Shown: positions 8,444 through 17,248 of the stretch, piece after piece
Layout: every line of letters begins with the position of its first letter
How positions within the stretch are numbered: position 1 is the stretch's first letter
Assembly (NCBI RefSeq): GCF_003634775.1
Contig: NZ_RBXB01000002.1
Span: 124,001-188,000, forward strand
From: Chryseobacterium defluvii
GTDB lineage: Bacteria > Bacteroidota > Bacteroidia > Flavobacteriales > Weeksellaceae
DNA: 64,000 nt
Reading direction: 5' to 3'
Notes under the pieces: model-generated
Database searches by the model: none
What the model was told of the DNA's origin: nothing
The model's input: the letters and a program-made list of their open reading frames with translations, nothing else
Made by a program: the position numbers and the translations under genes

Positions 8444-9370
8444 TTATTTTATTTTAAAGGGTACCTGGTAAATTTTACTTAAACCGTTTTCTCCATCATT
8501 TACATACTCTTGAAATTCTGAAATATTTTTAAACCTTTTGGGAGCCAGATTATTTCTTCTGCTTGTAAAATATAAGATTTGGTTACTTTCATCATAGAAC
8601 GGACAGTATTCCATATATTTTGTATTGATGGGGATACCTAAATTCTCCGCTTTCTGCCATTTTCCGTCCGGATTCTTTCTTGCGATGTAAAGATCACCGC
8701 TTCCTTGTCCTCCTTTTTCATTGTATTTTGTGAAAAGGATAAAGTTTTCTTTTTTGGAAATAAAAGCATTGAATTCATAACCGCTGCTGTTTATATTTTC
8801 ATCCAGGAGTTGAGGTTCAGAATAGGTGTGGTTTTCCCATGTACAGAAATAAATATCATCCTTTCCCAATCCTTTGGGAGATTCCATGGTGAAGTATAGG
8901 TTACCGTTATCTGCAATGGTGGGGTAGAACTCATTCATTTCAGAGTTTACTGGTTTACCGATATTTACCGGTTTTGACCATTCGGAATTTTTATTTTTCC
9001 TTTCGACATACCAGATATCAAAATCTTTTTTTTCGGTTTTATTTGTATCCAGAGGTTGATCGGAAATAAAGTAAAGACGATTTCCACTGTTAGTTAGAAA
9101 TGGTTCTAAATAAGAATAGGTATTATTAAATGACAAAAGTTGAGGTTCAGACCATGTATTTTTCTCTTTTTTGATATAAGCGATTTGAGAAACCTCCTGA
9201 TTGGGGCTTTGTATGGTAAAAAATGCCTCATTTCCATCTTCTGAAATAGAAAAATCCCTTACGTTAAGAAATTGGTTGAGTTTTTTATTGAAGAGCGTGA
9301 TGGCATTCTGGGTTTGGGCTGCTATTATGTTGGTAACCAGAAGGAAAATGATGGGTAACAGTGTTTTCAT
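8444..9370 (-). CDS. Exported beta-propeller protein (WD40-like PD40/TolB-type repeats)
   Basis: Protein of 308 residues with a cleavable signal peptide (MKTLLPIIFLLVTNIIAAQ, cut after AAQ). The body carries repeated segments of the PD40 type, such as GNRLYFISDQPL with DFDIWYVER, NGNLYFTMESPKGLGKDDIY, and NQILYFTSRRNN, the pattern of TolB-like propellers often seen in Bacteroidota envelope proteins. Periplasmic or surface location is expected. No OmpA domain follows, unlike the larger OmpA-PD40 proteins. Function unknown; probably a binding scaffold. Confidence 0.75.
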   Translation of the reverse strand: MKTLLPIIFLLVTNIIAAQTQNAITLFNKKLNQFLNVRDFSISEDGNEAFFTIQSPNQEVSQIAYIKKEKNTWSEPQLLSFNNTYSYLEPFLTNSGNRLYFISDQPLDTNKTEKKDFDIWYVERKNKNSEWSKPVNIGKPVNSEMNEFYPTIADNGNLYFTMESPKGLGKDDIYFCTWENHTYSEPQLLDENINSSGYEFNAFISKKENFILFTKYNEKGGQGSGDLYIARKNPDGKWQKAENLGIPINTKYMEYCPFYDESNQILYFTSRRNNLAPKRFKNISEFQEYVNDGENGLSKIYQVPFKIK

Positions 9371-9426
9371 GGTTGTGCTTTTACTTTTTAAGTTTTGTAC
9401 CCCCTAATTTAATAATTTAAATAAAA

Positions 9427-9455
9427 AAAAACCTCCGGAAAGCCGGAGGTTTGTA
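9427..9455 (-). terminator. Terminator after ribonuclease G
   Basis: AAACCTCCGG pairs with CCGGAGGTTT around AAAG. On the minus strand the stem is followed by a run of T, directly downstream of the leftward rng gene, so it should end that transcript. Confidence 0.8.
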
Positions 9456-9460
9456 TTTTG

Positions 9461-11020
9461 TTAATTAGAATATCCTGTCAATTCTTCTTTATCGGAATTA
9501 TAAATTCTGTATTCTAAGTATTTAAAAGAATCCCTTGGGATGATGGTGACCCATTTCTTATATTTCATGAACCATTTCATCTGGACACTTTTGATTCCTT
9601 TGGTAAGGTAAGCCTCCACGAACGGATGCACGTGCAGATATAATTTTCCTTTTTCTTTCTGCATAATATTTCTGATGGTTTCTTCCATTCTTTCCACAAT
9701 AACGATCGGAGCTACAATTTCTCCATCTTTATTCGGGTTTTCTTCTTTGGTTTCGATCTGTTTTTCCGGACGGTTTCTTTGTCTGGTTATCTGGATCAGA
9801 CCGAATTTACTCGGAGGTAAAATCTTGTGGCGTGCTTTGTCACGCTTCATTTCTTCTTTCAGATGTTCGTACAAATCTTTTCTGTGATCCGGGTTAGGCA
9901 TATCAATAAAATCGATAACGATAATCCCTCCCATATCACGGAGACGCAATTGCCTTGCGATTTCTGTGGCTGCCATTTTATTTACTTTTAAGGCATGTTC
10001 CTTATTGGCAGTATTTCCGACGGTAATATTATTTCCGGAATTAACGTCGACAACGTGTAGGGCTTCAGTGTGTTCAATCACAAGATAAGCACCTTTTGAA
10101 CTTGGAATATTAACGTGTTTTCCAAAACTTTGCTTAAGTTGTTTTTCAACATTATAATATTCCAGAAGAGGAATATGAGAATCGTAAAACTGGACAATAT
10201 TTTTTCTTTCAGGTGCGATGATTTCCAGATAGCTCTTCATTTCTTGAACCATTTGCTCATCGTCGCATATAATGCTTACAAAGTCCTGATTGAAGTTGTC
10301 CCTTAAAATAGCGGAAGCTTTATCTTCTTCGCTTAAAACTTTGGCCGGAACCTTATTTCTCTGTATGTTTTTGAATGTGGTTTCCCATTTTTCGATCAGC
10401 TGGTTCATGTCATTGTGAAGATCGGCTACCTTTTTTCCTTCGGCAACGGTTCTGATGATGACCCCGAATCCTTCGGGCTTGATGCTTTCAATTAGAGTTC
10501 TCAGTCTTTCTTTTTCTTCAGAGCTTCTCACTTTTTTAGAAATGGAAACCTTATTGTCAAAAGGGATTAGGACCAAAAAACGTCCGGTTAAGGAAATTTG
10601 TGTTGAAATTCTCGGTCCTTTTGTGGAAATAGGTTCTTTAGTGATTTGAAGCAGGACAAGGTCATCTTTGGCGATTACTTTGTCTACTGTTCCGTTTTTG
10701 TCAATTTCCGGTTGTATTTCAAAGTTCTTTAGGCTCGAAGTATTTTGTTTTTTAGAAATCGTATCTTTTAAAAACTTTCTGTACGTAAGATATTGTGGGC
10801 CGAGATCCTGATAATGCAGAAAAGCATCTTTATCATAGCCTATATTTACGAATGCGGCATTAAGATTGGGTGCCAGTTTTTTTACTCTTCCAATGAACAA
10901 ATCTCCAACTATAAAATCACTTTTGTCTTCTTCCTCATGAAGTTCACATAGTCTTCCGTCTTCCAGCAAAGCAATCTTTGTAAATACATCTTCATGCGAA
11001 ACTATTAGTTCTTTCTTCAT
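9461..11020 (-). CDS. rng: Ribonuclease E/G family endoribonuclease (RNase G)
   Basis: Single-strand-specific, 5'-end-sensing endoribonuclease used in rRNA processing and mRNA decay. It shows the S1 domain in the first 110 residues (VGDLFIGRVKKLAPNLNAAFVNIGYDKDAFLHY), the DNase-I-like catalytic core with VVDVNSGN carrying metal-binding Asp and RDMGGIIVIDFIDM carrying the second Asp, and the FGLIQITRQR run after it. There is no long disordered C-terminal arm, so it is RNase G-like rather than RNase E. The open frame extends 33 codons further upstream, but the family start is MKKELIVSHE at 11020, giving 519 residues. A strong terminator follows the gene. Confidence 0.92.
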   Translation of the reverse strand: MKKELIVSHEDVFTKIALLEDGRLCELHEEEDKSDFIVGDLFIGRVKKLAPNLNAAFVNIGYDKDAFLHYQDLGPQYLTYRKFLKDTISKKQNTSSLKNFEIQPEIDKNGTVDKVIAKDDLVLLQITKEPISTKGPRISTQISLTGRFLVLIPFDNKVSISKKVRSSEEKERLRTLIESIKPEGFGVIIRTVAEGKKVADLHNDMNQLIEKWETTFKNIQRNKVPAKVLSEEDKASAILRDNFNQDFVSIICDDEQMVQEMKSYLEIIAPERKNIVQFYDSHIPLLEYYNVEKQLKQSFGKHVNIPSSKGAYLVIEHTEALHVVDVNSGNNITVGNTANKEHALKVNKMAATEIARQLRLRDMGGIIVIDFIDMPNPDHRKDLYEHLKEEMKRDKARHKILPPSKFGLIQITRQRNRPEKQIETKEENPNKDGEIVAPIVIVERMEETIRNIMQKEKGKLYLHVHPFVEAYLTKGIKSVQMKWFMKYKKWVTIIPRDSFKYLEYRIYNSDKEELTGYSN

Positions 11021-11257
11021 TTTGTTATAAGATAAATGGTTTAAGATTGTAGGAAATAGACATGGGTTTTTCTCAAATAAATCAGTTTTCAATTTAAGAA
11101 TTACTAAGGAAAACTGCAAATGCTATATAAAAAAGAATATAAAGTCTTTTATTTCTGTATAATCTTAATAGTTGTAAAACAAAAATATAGTCGGCGAACT
11201 TTTAAAAACTAAAATCACCAACTATATTATTATATTGTAGATCTCGAAAAAAAGAGA

Positions 11258-11347
11258 TTATTTTTTCTTATGTCTGTTTGCTCTTCTTCTTTTCTTTCTT
11301 TTGTGAGTTGCAACCTTGTGTCTTTTTCTTTTCTTTCCGCTTGGCAT
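11258..11347 (-). CDS. 29-residue highly basic protein, likely a small ribosomal protein
   Basis: An open frame in the 370 bp gap between rng and the HU gene encodes a 29-residue peptide, beginning MPSGKKRKRHKVATHKRK and ending NRHKKK; over 60 percent of it is Lys, Arg or His. It has an ATG, an A/T-rich leader and a stop right before a weak hairpin (GAGAT/ATCTC arms around an A-run). The Lys/Arg/His pattern resembles the AURKAIP1/COX24 (bS22/mS38) type of tiny ribosomal protein, and I recall near-identical peptides in other Bacteroidota, but I cannot run a search. It is easily missed by gene finders because of its size. Confidence 0.7.
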   Translation of the reverse strand: MPSGKKRKRHKVATHKRKKRRRANRHKKK

Positions 11348-11389
11348 AATTTTAATTTTTAGTAACTAGTTAATATTCAGTTAATGTTG

Positions 11390-11680
11390 TTATTTTACTG
11401 CAACTTTGGTTTTTACTTTCTCAACAAAAGATTTTGAAGGTTTGAAAGCAGGAATGTTGTGTGCAGGGATTTCAATTGCAGTGTTCTTAGAGATATTTCT
11501 TCCCGTTTTAGCAGCTCTTGTTTTAATGATAAAAGAACCAAAACCTCTTAGATAAACATTATCTCCATTGTACATAGAAGTTCTGATCTCCTGCATAAAA
11601 GCTTCTACAACTTTCTGTGTTTCATTCTTTTCGGTTCCCAACTTATTTGAGATGGTGTTTACCAATTCTGCCTTTGTCAT
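11390..11680 (-). CDS. HU-family DNA-binding protein
   Basis: Nucleoid-associated protein of 96 residues. It has the family start MTKAELVNTISNKLG, the central VYLRGFGSFIIKTRAAKTGRN arm region (the DNA-intercalating beta arm) and the closing IPAHNIPAFKPSKSFVEKV. The GRN-to-IPAHN section is the classical HU/IHF signature, here with IPAHNIPAFKP as is usual in Bacteroidota. It should bend DNA as a dimer in the cytoplasm. It precedes the 29-residue basic protein on the same strand with a 42 bp gap. Confidence 0.93.
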   Translation of the reverse strand: MTKAELVNTISNKLGTEKNETQKVVEAFMQEIRTSMYNGDNVYLRGFGSFIIKTRAAKTGRNISKNTAIEIPAHNIPAFKPSKSFVEKVKTKVAVK

Positions 11681-11819
11681 TTCCTTTTTTAATTTTAAAT
11701 TTTAGGTGTGCAAATTTACTTAAAAAAATTGAATACTAGCAAATTAGTGACAAAATATTTTTTGGTAATTGATTGAAGTTTTTATGTTTACTATATGTGA
11801 ATGGTATCTTAAATGAGAT

Positions 11820-12491
11820 TTAAGTGCTGGAATTATAGTAACCGTTTTCCACACAAAAGCGGATAAGATGGAACTTGGTTTTCAGTCCCAGTTTTTCAGT
11901 AAGCCTGTTGATGTAAGTGTCAATCGTTCTGGTGCTTAGGTTGAGTTTTTCCCCTATTTCCTTATTGCTGAAACCTTCATAACAGAATTTCATAAGCTGT
12001 ATTTCGGTAGGAGATAATTCCTCTTGGCTTTTCTTCTGGCGTTCCATATATTCCTGTACTGCCAAAGGCTGTTGCTCCCATTCTTTGGTATAAGATTCGT
12101 AATCAAAAGTATTGGATGTTACTTTTCCTTTGATGATATCTTTAATGATATTACTTTTTTTCTCACAGTAATATAAGTTTGGGACCTTGGCGAGAATTTC
12201 TGCCATATCTTCCTGATAGGTTCCGGAATAGGTGATAATAGGCGTTTCGTTATTGTTTTTGCGGATATATTTTATAGCTTCAATTCCGCTTAATACCGGC
12301 ATGAACAGCTCGACGATGAATACGTCTTCCTGTCTTCTATAAATCCTGTTCACAAGCTCGTGCCCGTTGTTACAATCATTAAGAAGCATGTAAAACGGAC
12401 TTTCCAAAAGCGTTTTAATCATGATTTTTTTAAAATAAAAATCACTGTCTGCTATGGAAAACCGCACAGTATTAGTTAATAATTTACTCAT
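11820..12491 (-). CDS. LuxR-type regulator with Glu in place of phosphoacceptor Asp, next to the T6SS
   Basis: Protein of 223 residues with a receiver-like domain (about 1-125), a linker, and a LuxR helix-turn-helix: LSPTEIQLMKFCYEGFSNKEIGEKLNL then STRTIDTYINRL. The strand-3 motif reads DVFIVELFMPVLSG, so the Asp that would be phosphorylated is Glu; the acidic pair is reduced to IADSD; the late Lys (YCEKKS) is kept. Glu at this position often mimics the active state, so the protein may be constitutively active or read another signal. It is divergent from the T6SS envelope operon with a 178 bp gap, the usual place for a pathway regulator. No kinase is adjacent. Control of the T6SS genes is inferred from position only. 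Confidence 0.82.
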   Translation of the reverse strand: MSKLLTNTVRFSIADSDFYFKKIMIKTLLESPFYMLLNDCNNGHELVNRIYRRQEDVFIVELFMPVLSGIEAIKYIRKNNNETPIITYSGTYQEDMAEILAKVPNLYYCEKKSNIIKDIIKGKVTSNTFDYESYTKEWEQQPLAVQEYMERQKKSQEELSPTEIQLMKFCYEGFSNKEIGEKLNLSTRTIDTYINRLTEKLGLKTKFHLIRFCVENGYYNSST

Positions 12492-12669
12492 TTTAATATC
12501 GATTTGGTGACTGATATTTAAAATTCAGAGGCCTAATTTATGAAAAACTTATGAAAGTGAAAATTAATCTTAAATTAATTAATTGCGTAGTGCTTTTGTG
12601 CTAAAAAAATATAATTTTTGTGCATAAATTTTTTTTTCATAATTTCACGATCCAAACAAATCACAAAAT

Positions 12670-13206
12670 ATGTCTTCGAATAGGGAGAAAAAGTTAAACC
12701 AATCAGACGTCAGGATGGGCATTTGGAAGTTTGCTCTATCCTTTATCGTTTTATCTGCGGTCTCTTTCTGCTGTGTTTTGTTCTTTTTCAAGAGTTATGA
12801 CACGCAAAGAGAGGGAATAAGCAAAGAAGCAGAAGCCTACAGAGAGTTGCTGAGCCGTAGCGATCTCTTAAGAACCCATGTCGACAGTATTTATTACAGA
12901 ATGAACCAGCTTGATATCAGCAAGGTGGATAATGAAATTATTCTCAGAAACTACATTATGGAAAACGTAATGGATGCCAAGAATATTATGGGGAAAGACA
13001 GTATAGATAACTTTAAGCATTATGCTGTCCTGATGAAACAGATAGAGCCGATGCTAAGCCTCAAAAACCAGATTATTAATGTTTCTTATCAAAAGCAGAG
13101 AGTGCTCCGGGATCTGGAAGAATGTATGGGCAAAGTGGGAAGAGCGAACAGTGAATTGAGAGAAGATCCTACCAGAAAGTTTTCAGGAGGGAGGAGAAGA
13201 AGATAA
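12670..13206 (+). CDS. tssO: T6SS-iii membrane-complex protein, TssO-like
   Basis: Protein of 178 residues: a short basic cytoplasmic N-terminus, one membrane segment at about residues 17-39 (IWKFALSFIVLSAVSFCCVLFFF), and an alpha-helical, coiled-coil-prone periplasmic part ending in a basic tail (FSGGRRRR). This matches the small single-span components (TssO/TssQ type) of the Bacteroidota T6SS membrane complex TssNQOPR, which replaces TssJLM of Proteobacteria. It is the first gene of a tight rightward operon with a second similar protein (11 bp away), a PKD protein and TssR. The assignment to T6SS is strong by context; the letter O rather than Q is my best reading. Confidence 0.65.
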   Translation: MSSNREKKLNQSDVRMGIWKFALSFIVLSAVSFCCVLFFFKSYDTQREGISKEAEAYRELLSRSDLLRTHVDSIYYRMNQLDISKVDNEIILRNYIMENVMDAKNIMGKDSIDNFKHYAVLMKQIEPMLSLKNQIINVSYQKQRVLRDLEECMGKVGRANSELREDPTRKFSGGRRRR

Positions 13207-13217
13207 AAACACAGGTT

Positions 13218-13742
13218 ATGCAAGGACACATTACATTATCTAAAAAAGAAAAGCATTATCAGTTCTTTTACCTGATATTAATGCTTTTAGCAGCACTTAT
13301 ATTTTTAGGAGTTATTTTTCTGAAAGGATACCAGTCTCCATTTTCTGATGAAGATGTTATAGCGATCCGTAATCTGGAACAGAAAGCCAAGTTTGATCAG
13401 CAGCAGAAATTTACCCAACGTTTACAGGACAGTACGTTTACACAAATAGGAAAGCTTACGGATGAAGTGCCACAGCCATTTGTGGAAAATAACATTATGT
13501 ATGGCATTAATGATCTGGCCAACTATTATCAGAACAATGATGTAAGCGATATCAGAAAAGAAGCTTATCCACAGATTGCTAAATTTTATAAAATGTACTT
13601 CGAAGACAAGAAAATTATTTCGACGACAACGGAGGATATCAAAGAGTTTGAAAAACAGGTTGAAGAATGCCATATAGGATTTAAAGATAAGCAGAATCAG
13701 CTTTTCCAACGGGAAACCGCCCTGAAAGCACGAAGCCAGTAA
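13218..13742 (+). CDS. Second small single-span T6SS-iii membrane-complex protein (TssO/TssQ/TssP-like)
   Basis: Protein of 174 residues with one N-terminal membrane segment (about 16-38, FFYLILMLLAALIFLGVIFL) and a helical C-terminal domain with heptad-like patches (EDIKEFEKQVEECHIGFKDKQ). Overall plan is the same as the preceding protein: short inside, one span, coiled coil outside. It lies between that gene (11 bp) and the PKD-domain gene (49 bp) in the TssR operon. It is therefore a second component of the Bacteroidota-specific envelope complex. I cannot decide between the TssO, TssQ and TssP names. Confidence 0.6.
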   Translation: MQGHITLSKKEKHYQFFYLILMLLAALIFLGVIFLKGYQSPFSDEDVIAIRNLEQKAKFDQQQKFTQRLQDSTFTQIGKLTDEVPQPFVENNIMYGINDLANYYQNNDVSDIRKEAYPQIAKFYKMYFEDKKIISTTTEDIKEFEKQVEECHIGFKDKQNQLFQRETALKARSQ

Positions 13743-13791
13743 ATCCATATCCAATCACTACAAAACACAAAATACATCACAATTATTAACT

Positions 13792-14703
13792 ATGAATTAT
13801 TTTCAAAAAAACAAAAAGAACATTATCATTGGTGTCATAGCAGCATTGCTTATTGCAGCACTTATTGCATTGTGGCTTCAGAAAAAAGTGATCCATTCCG
13901 CGGATGATATTATAGGAAATGTATATCCTTCTTCATTGTCGGTAGGTGATACTCTTCTATTTGAAAACAAAACACAGTTCGCGAAAAGCCAAAAATGGAA
14001 TTTCGGGGATGGCAGTATTTCTGACAAAGAAAGAGGAATTCATTTTTATAAAAAGCCGGGATATTATCAGGTAACTCTTACTATTGATAATAAATATTCT
14101 AAATCATTTCCCGTAATGATTTCGGCAAGAAGTCTTCCTAAACCGAATGATACTGCAAAAATTAAAACAACCATTGATGCGCAGTCCCAGGGAATGCAGT
14201 TTGAAAACATTCAGTTTCGTGCTGTTTCCGATGCCAAACAATTCGCATGGAAATTCGGGGAGACAGGAAATACCGATTCTAAAGAAAAACTGGCTATTTA
14301 TTCCTACAAACAACCGGGTGATTATGTGGTGACCCTGTTTACGGACGAAAGTATGGAGCCGATTACACACCGCATTAAAATCCTTCCGGCTTATAATTCT
14401 TTAGAACAGGAAGAAGTATCTGTGGAAGATGCTTATGAAAAGATCGACAACGATTTCAAATATCACCTGCAGCAGATTGCCAACGGCAACAGCTTCAATA
14501 CCCATTACAATTATTTGCTGAGAACCTACTTGTGTAACAACGAAAATACGGTAGTAAAAGTAAATGACAGTAAAGTGAATAACTTCTACATGTATTGTGC
14601 AGGGCTTCAGTTTGATAAAAATAATGTCATCCAGACTGTAAAGGTAAATTTTGATGATACACAGAATTGTGTAACCAAAGTTGACATCAATCAGAGCAAA
14701 TAA
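13792..14703 (+). CDS. Membrane-anchored protein with two PKD domains, T6SS envelope-complex candidate (TssP-like)
   Basis: Protein of 303 residues: a signal anchor at about 10-29 (IIIGVIAALLIAALIALW), then two PKD-type Ig-like domains, the first with WNFGDG...YYQVTLTIDN (about 40-112) and the second with FAWKFGETG...GDYVVTLFTD (about 115-195), and a C-terminal domain of about 100 residues (from VEDAYEKIDNDFKYHL) with three Cys residues. PKD domains usually mediate protein or polysaccharide contacts in the periplasm. Its position between the small membrane proteins and TssR makes it a structural part of the T6SS-iii membrane complex rather than an effector. Equivalence to TssP is likely but not proved. 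Confidence 0.65.
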   Translation: MNYFQKNKKNIIIGVIAALLIAALIALWLQKKVIHSADDIIGNVYPSSLSVGDTLLFENKTQFAKSQKWNFGDGSISDKERGIHFYKKPGYYQVTLTIDNKYSKSFPVMISARSLPKPNDTAKIKTTIDAQSQGMQFENIQFRAVSDAKQFAWKFGETGNTDSKEKLAIYSYKQPGDYVVTLFTDESMEPITHRIKILPAYNSLEQEEVSVEDAYEKIDNDFKYHLQQIANGNSFNTHYNYLLRTYLCNNENTVVKVNDSKVNNFYMYCAGLQFDKNNVIQTVKVNFDDTQNCVTKVDINQSK

Positions 14704-14755
14704 TTAATTATCCGGTCTTCCGGACCACCACTCAAATCATAAAATATAAAATAGG

Positions 14756-17155
14756 ATGAAAAATAAACTTCCTCTAGCAGCATATTATATAGGCGTTTCG
14801 GTTCTATTAACGGGTTGTCAGGTAAAACTGCCTTCCAAAAAAACTCCGGAACCTTCACAATACGGACAGGTTGATAATTCACCTGTTATCAACGGTTTTC
14901 CTAAAAAGTCAGTTCCATGGATCGTTATTTCAGACCGGTCCAGAAACACGGCTTATCTTGATAAAAGTGACGAAAAATCATACAAAGAAGTTAAATTTTT
15001 AGAACCTTTAATGGTTTTAAAGCACAGAGACGGAATGGTGAAAGTAGCAGAATACGTTCCTGATGCCCTGATGAAAAAAGTATCTTCCAAATCCATCAAA
15101 ACATACGGATGGATCCCGGAATCCGATCTGCTTCTTTGGAATAACTCTTTGAAAAACGAAAAAACCGGGTATCCTGTAAGAGTAGCTGTAGTGCCAAGTA
15201 ACAGCGATGTGATCAGAAATGCTGAAAGATATTATAAGAATGATTCCATCATGGTTTTCAATTCTCCAAGTCTTATTGAAACCGCCAATGTAAAAATCCC
15301 GAACGGGCAGATGGTTTATGTTTACAAACACGCGGAAAATAATAAGCGGTTTCTTGTTGGGAAAAAACCGTCTATTGATTTAGATAGTATTGATACAGGC
15401 TTATACGGCTGGGTAAGTTCCAATGTGATTTCCGCATGGGGAGAGCGCTCTGCGGTGAAAATGAAAAATTCAACAGGCATTACTGAAACCGCATTGGGAA
15501 TCCATGAGGGATCTCCGGGCGGAACAGATGCAGAAGGCAGAACGGCCATACTTCTTACTGATGTCAATAAAAGAACACCTCTTGAAAACATTTTCCCGGT
15601 TAATTTAGCATTAACGGAAACTTCGACTCCGGATTCCAAAACAAAATATTTCACGAATATTTTAGACTACAGCAAAAATTATGTTTTCAATGTGTTGGGA
15701 GAACCAATTTATTTTGACCGATACAGAGAAATCACGGAGAGAAACAAAAAAATAAATATCGTATTTGCCTTAGATATCAGTGCTCCGAACGCACCTTATG
15801 CACCGATTGTAAAATCTTTATTGCAGGATCTGCAACTTAGGTTTGAAAAACCTTCATATTTCAATTCAGTGAAATACGGGGTTGTTTTATACAAAAATAA
15901 TTCCTGTGGTGATAATGTGGCGGTGTCCAATTTAAGTACGGATTATAGTAAAATTACAACGTTTATTGATCAGAAAACCAATGAAATGAATTGTCCGAAC
16001 AACAATGGTTACCAGCCGGTGAATGAAGGGTTGATCGCGGCAGGAAATCTTCTGGCAAATGTTCCGGATGAAACCAATATTGTGGTTACGGTAGGAACTT
16101 CCGCTAATCAGAGTGGAAATATGTACGGAGTTATCAATTCCCTTACACAGGCACAGGCAAGATTAATTATGTTCCAGACCAGCGCAAGATCATCAGACAC
16201 ATACAATGATTTTGTATTAATGGCGGAAAATGTGGTTACCAATACGGCTAAAAACATTGCTGAGCTTAAAAAGCAGAAAATTATCAATCAGAATGATGTT
16301 TTAACAAAAAATAATTTTAACCTGATAGAAGGTGATGAAGGCTTCTTCTCTCTGGACTATCCCAAACAAAGTATGTCTCAGGGATTCGTTATTTTCCCTA
16401 AAAAAGGGGATATTGCGACTCCGGGATACCTTAAAAAATCAGTTGACAGCCTGATTGCTCAGGTAACATTGGATAATGAGACATTAGATAAATCTCTTAA
16501 CGACTATTTTCACTCTTCAGTGGGAGCGGGAAGAACCGATGTAGACTTGAAATACAAATATCTGTATCCGGGTCTTACCAATCCTGTTCCGGCTGGAATT
16601 GCCGCACAGTTGATCAATTACGGAAGTCCGTTCTTAGTAAAAGGATATATTCCGAAAGAGTTGAAAGATTTCCAGCCCGGCCTGGAAAAAGGAATTCTGA
16701 TTTCAGAAGGCGAATATGATAACCTTAAAGCTTTTTATACTGAGGTATATGAGAAAACAGGAGCCGGAAGATCAGATTTCAGCCAGTCCAGAGCGGTAAA
16801 AGAATATATGAGGCTTCTGAAAAAGTACAATCCTACTATCAAGTTCTTGGATAAAGGAGAATTGTATGAGCAACCTATGTCGTATGCCGTAGGAGTGAGT
16901 ACCGGCTTTGATAATTCAGATGAAGAACTGATGTCTAAATACAAACTTAAAGGTTGGAAAAAATCTAAAATAGTTACCAATGAAACGGTGAGAAATTATT
17001 TCCGTCATTACAAAGATTTGTCAGACAGAATGCTTGCCCACAGAAACAATCCGGCAGTAAAAATCCAGCAAAACGGACAGACTTTTTATTGGTTGAATGA
17101 ATATTTTATGCCTACAATGCTATCCGTTGAAGAACCGGAATATACTAAACATTAA
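14756..17155 (+). CDS. tssR: T6SS-iii envelope lipoprotein TssR
   Basis: Large lipoprotein of 799 residues with a lipobox (LLTGC, Cys at residue 21). Two SH3-like halves each close with a YGW motif (YGWIPESDLLLW at 117, YGWVSSNVISAW at 217). A von Willebrand A-like domain follows from about 332, with VFALDIS at 337-342 although a full DxSxS metal site is not evident. The C-terminal 270 residues are of unknown fold. TssR is the large outer component of the Bacteroidota-only T6SS membrane complex, and the size, lipidation and operon position here match. The lipid anchor suggests it tethers the complex to the outer membrane. A good terminator follows, ending the envelope operon. Confidence 0.85.
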   Translation: MKNKLPLAAYYIGVSVLLTGCQVKLPSKKTPEPSQYGQVDNSPVINGFPKKSVPWIVISDRSRNTAYLDKSDEKSYKEVKFLEPLMVLKHRDGMVKVAEYVPDALMKKVSSKSIKTYGWIPESDLLLWNNSLKNEKTGYPVRVAVVPSNSDVIRNAERYYKNDSIMVFNSPSLIETANVKIPNGQMVYVYKHAENNKRFLVGKKPSIDLDSIDTGLYGWVSSNVISAWGERSAVKMKNSTGITETALGIHEGSPGGTDAEGRTAILLTDVNKRTPLENIFPVNLALTETSTPDSKTKYFTNILDYSKNYVFNVLGEPIYFDRYREITERNKKINIVFALDISAPNAPYAPIVKSLLQDLQLRFEKPSYFNSVKYGVVLYKNNSCGDNVAVSNLSTDYSKITTFIDQKTNEMNCPNNNGYQPVNEGLIAAGNLLANVPDETNIVVTVGTSANQSGNMYGVINSLTQAQARLIMFQTSARSSDTYNDFVLMAENVVTNTAKNIAELKKQKIINQNDVLTKNNFNLIEGDEGFFSLDYPKQSMSQGFVIFPKKGDIATPGYLKKSVDSLIAQVTLDNETLDKSLNDYFHSSVGAGRTDVDLKYKYLYPGLTNPVPAGIAAQLINYGSPFLVKGYIPKELKDFQPGLEKGILISEGEYDNLKAFYTEVYEKTGAGRSDFSQSRAVKEYMRLLKKYNPTIKFLDKGELYEQPMSYAVGVSTGFDNSDEELMSKYKLKGWKKSKIVTNETVRNYFRHYKDLSDRMLAHRNNPAVKIQQNGQTFYWLNEYFMPTMLSVEEPEYTKH

Positions 17156-17170
17156 ATAGTTATATAAGAT

Positions 17171-17198
17171 AAAAAGCAGGATTTTATTTCTGCTTTTT
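17171..17198 (+). terminator. Terminator of the tssO-tssR operon
   Basis: AAAAAGCAG pairs with CTGCTTTTT around GATTTTATTT, 15 bp after the tssR stop. It separates the structural operon from the PAAR-like/effector operon. Confidence 0.75.
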
Positions 17199-17248
17199 AT
17201 GTTTTTATTGAAAAATTTTTATCTTTATATCACCCAAATCATAAAAAT

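Noticed and set aside
11021-11119. 33-codon N-terminal extension of ribonuclease G
   Set aside because: The extension shows no S1-domain features, and the usual family start MKKELIVSHE lies at 11020.
12541-12669. Third copy of the tssD twin palindrome before the tssO-like gene
   Set aside because: Only GCGTAG-like fragments are present; neither palindrome nor a proper -7 box at the set distance was found.
13218-13742. Opposite-strand open frame at 13422-13754
   Set aside because: It is a shadow of the membrane-complex gene, with no leader and no family match.
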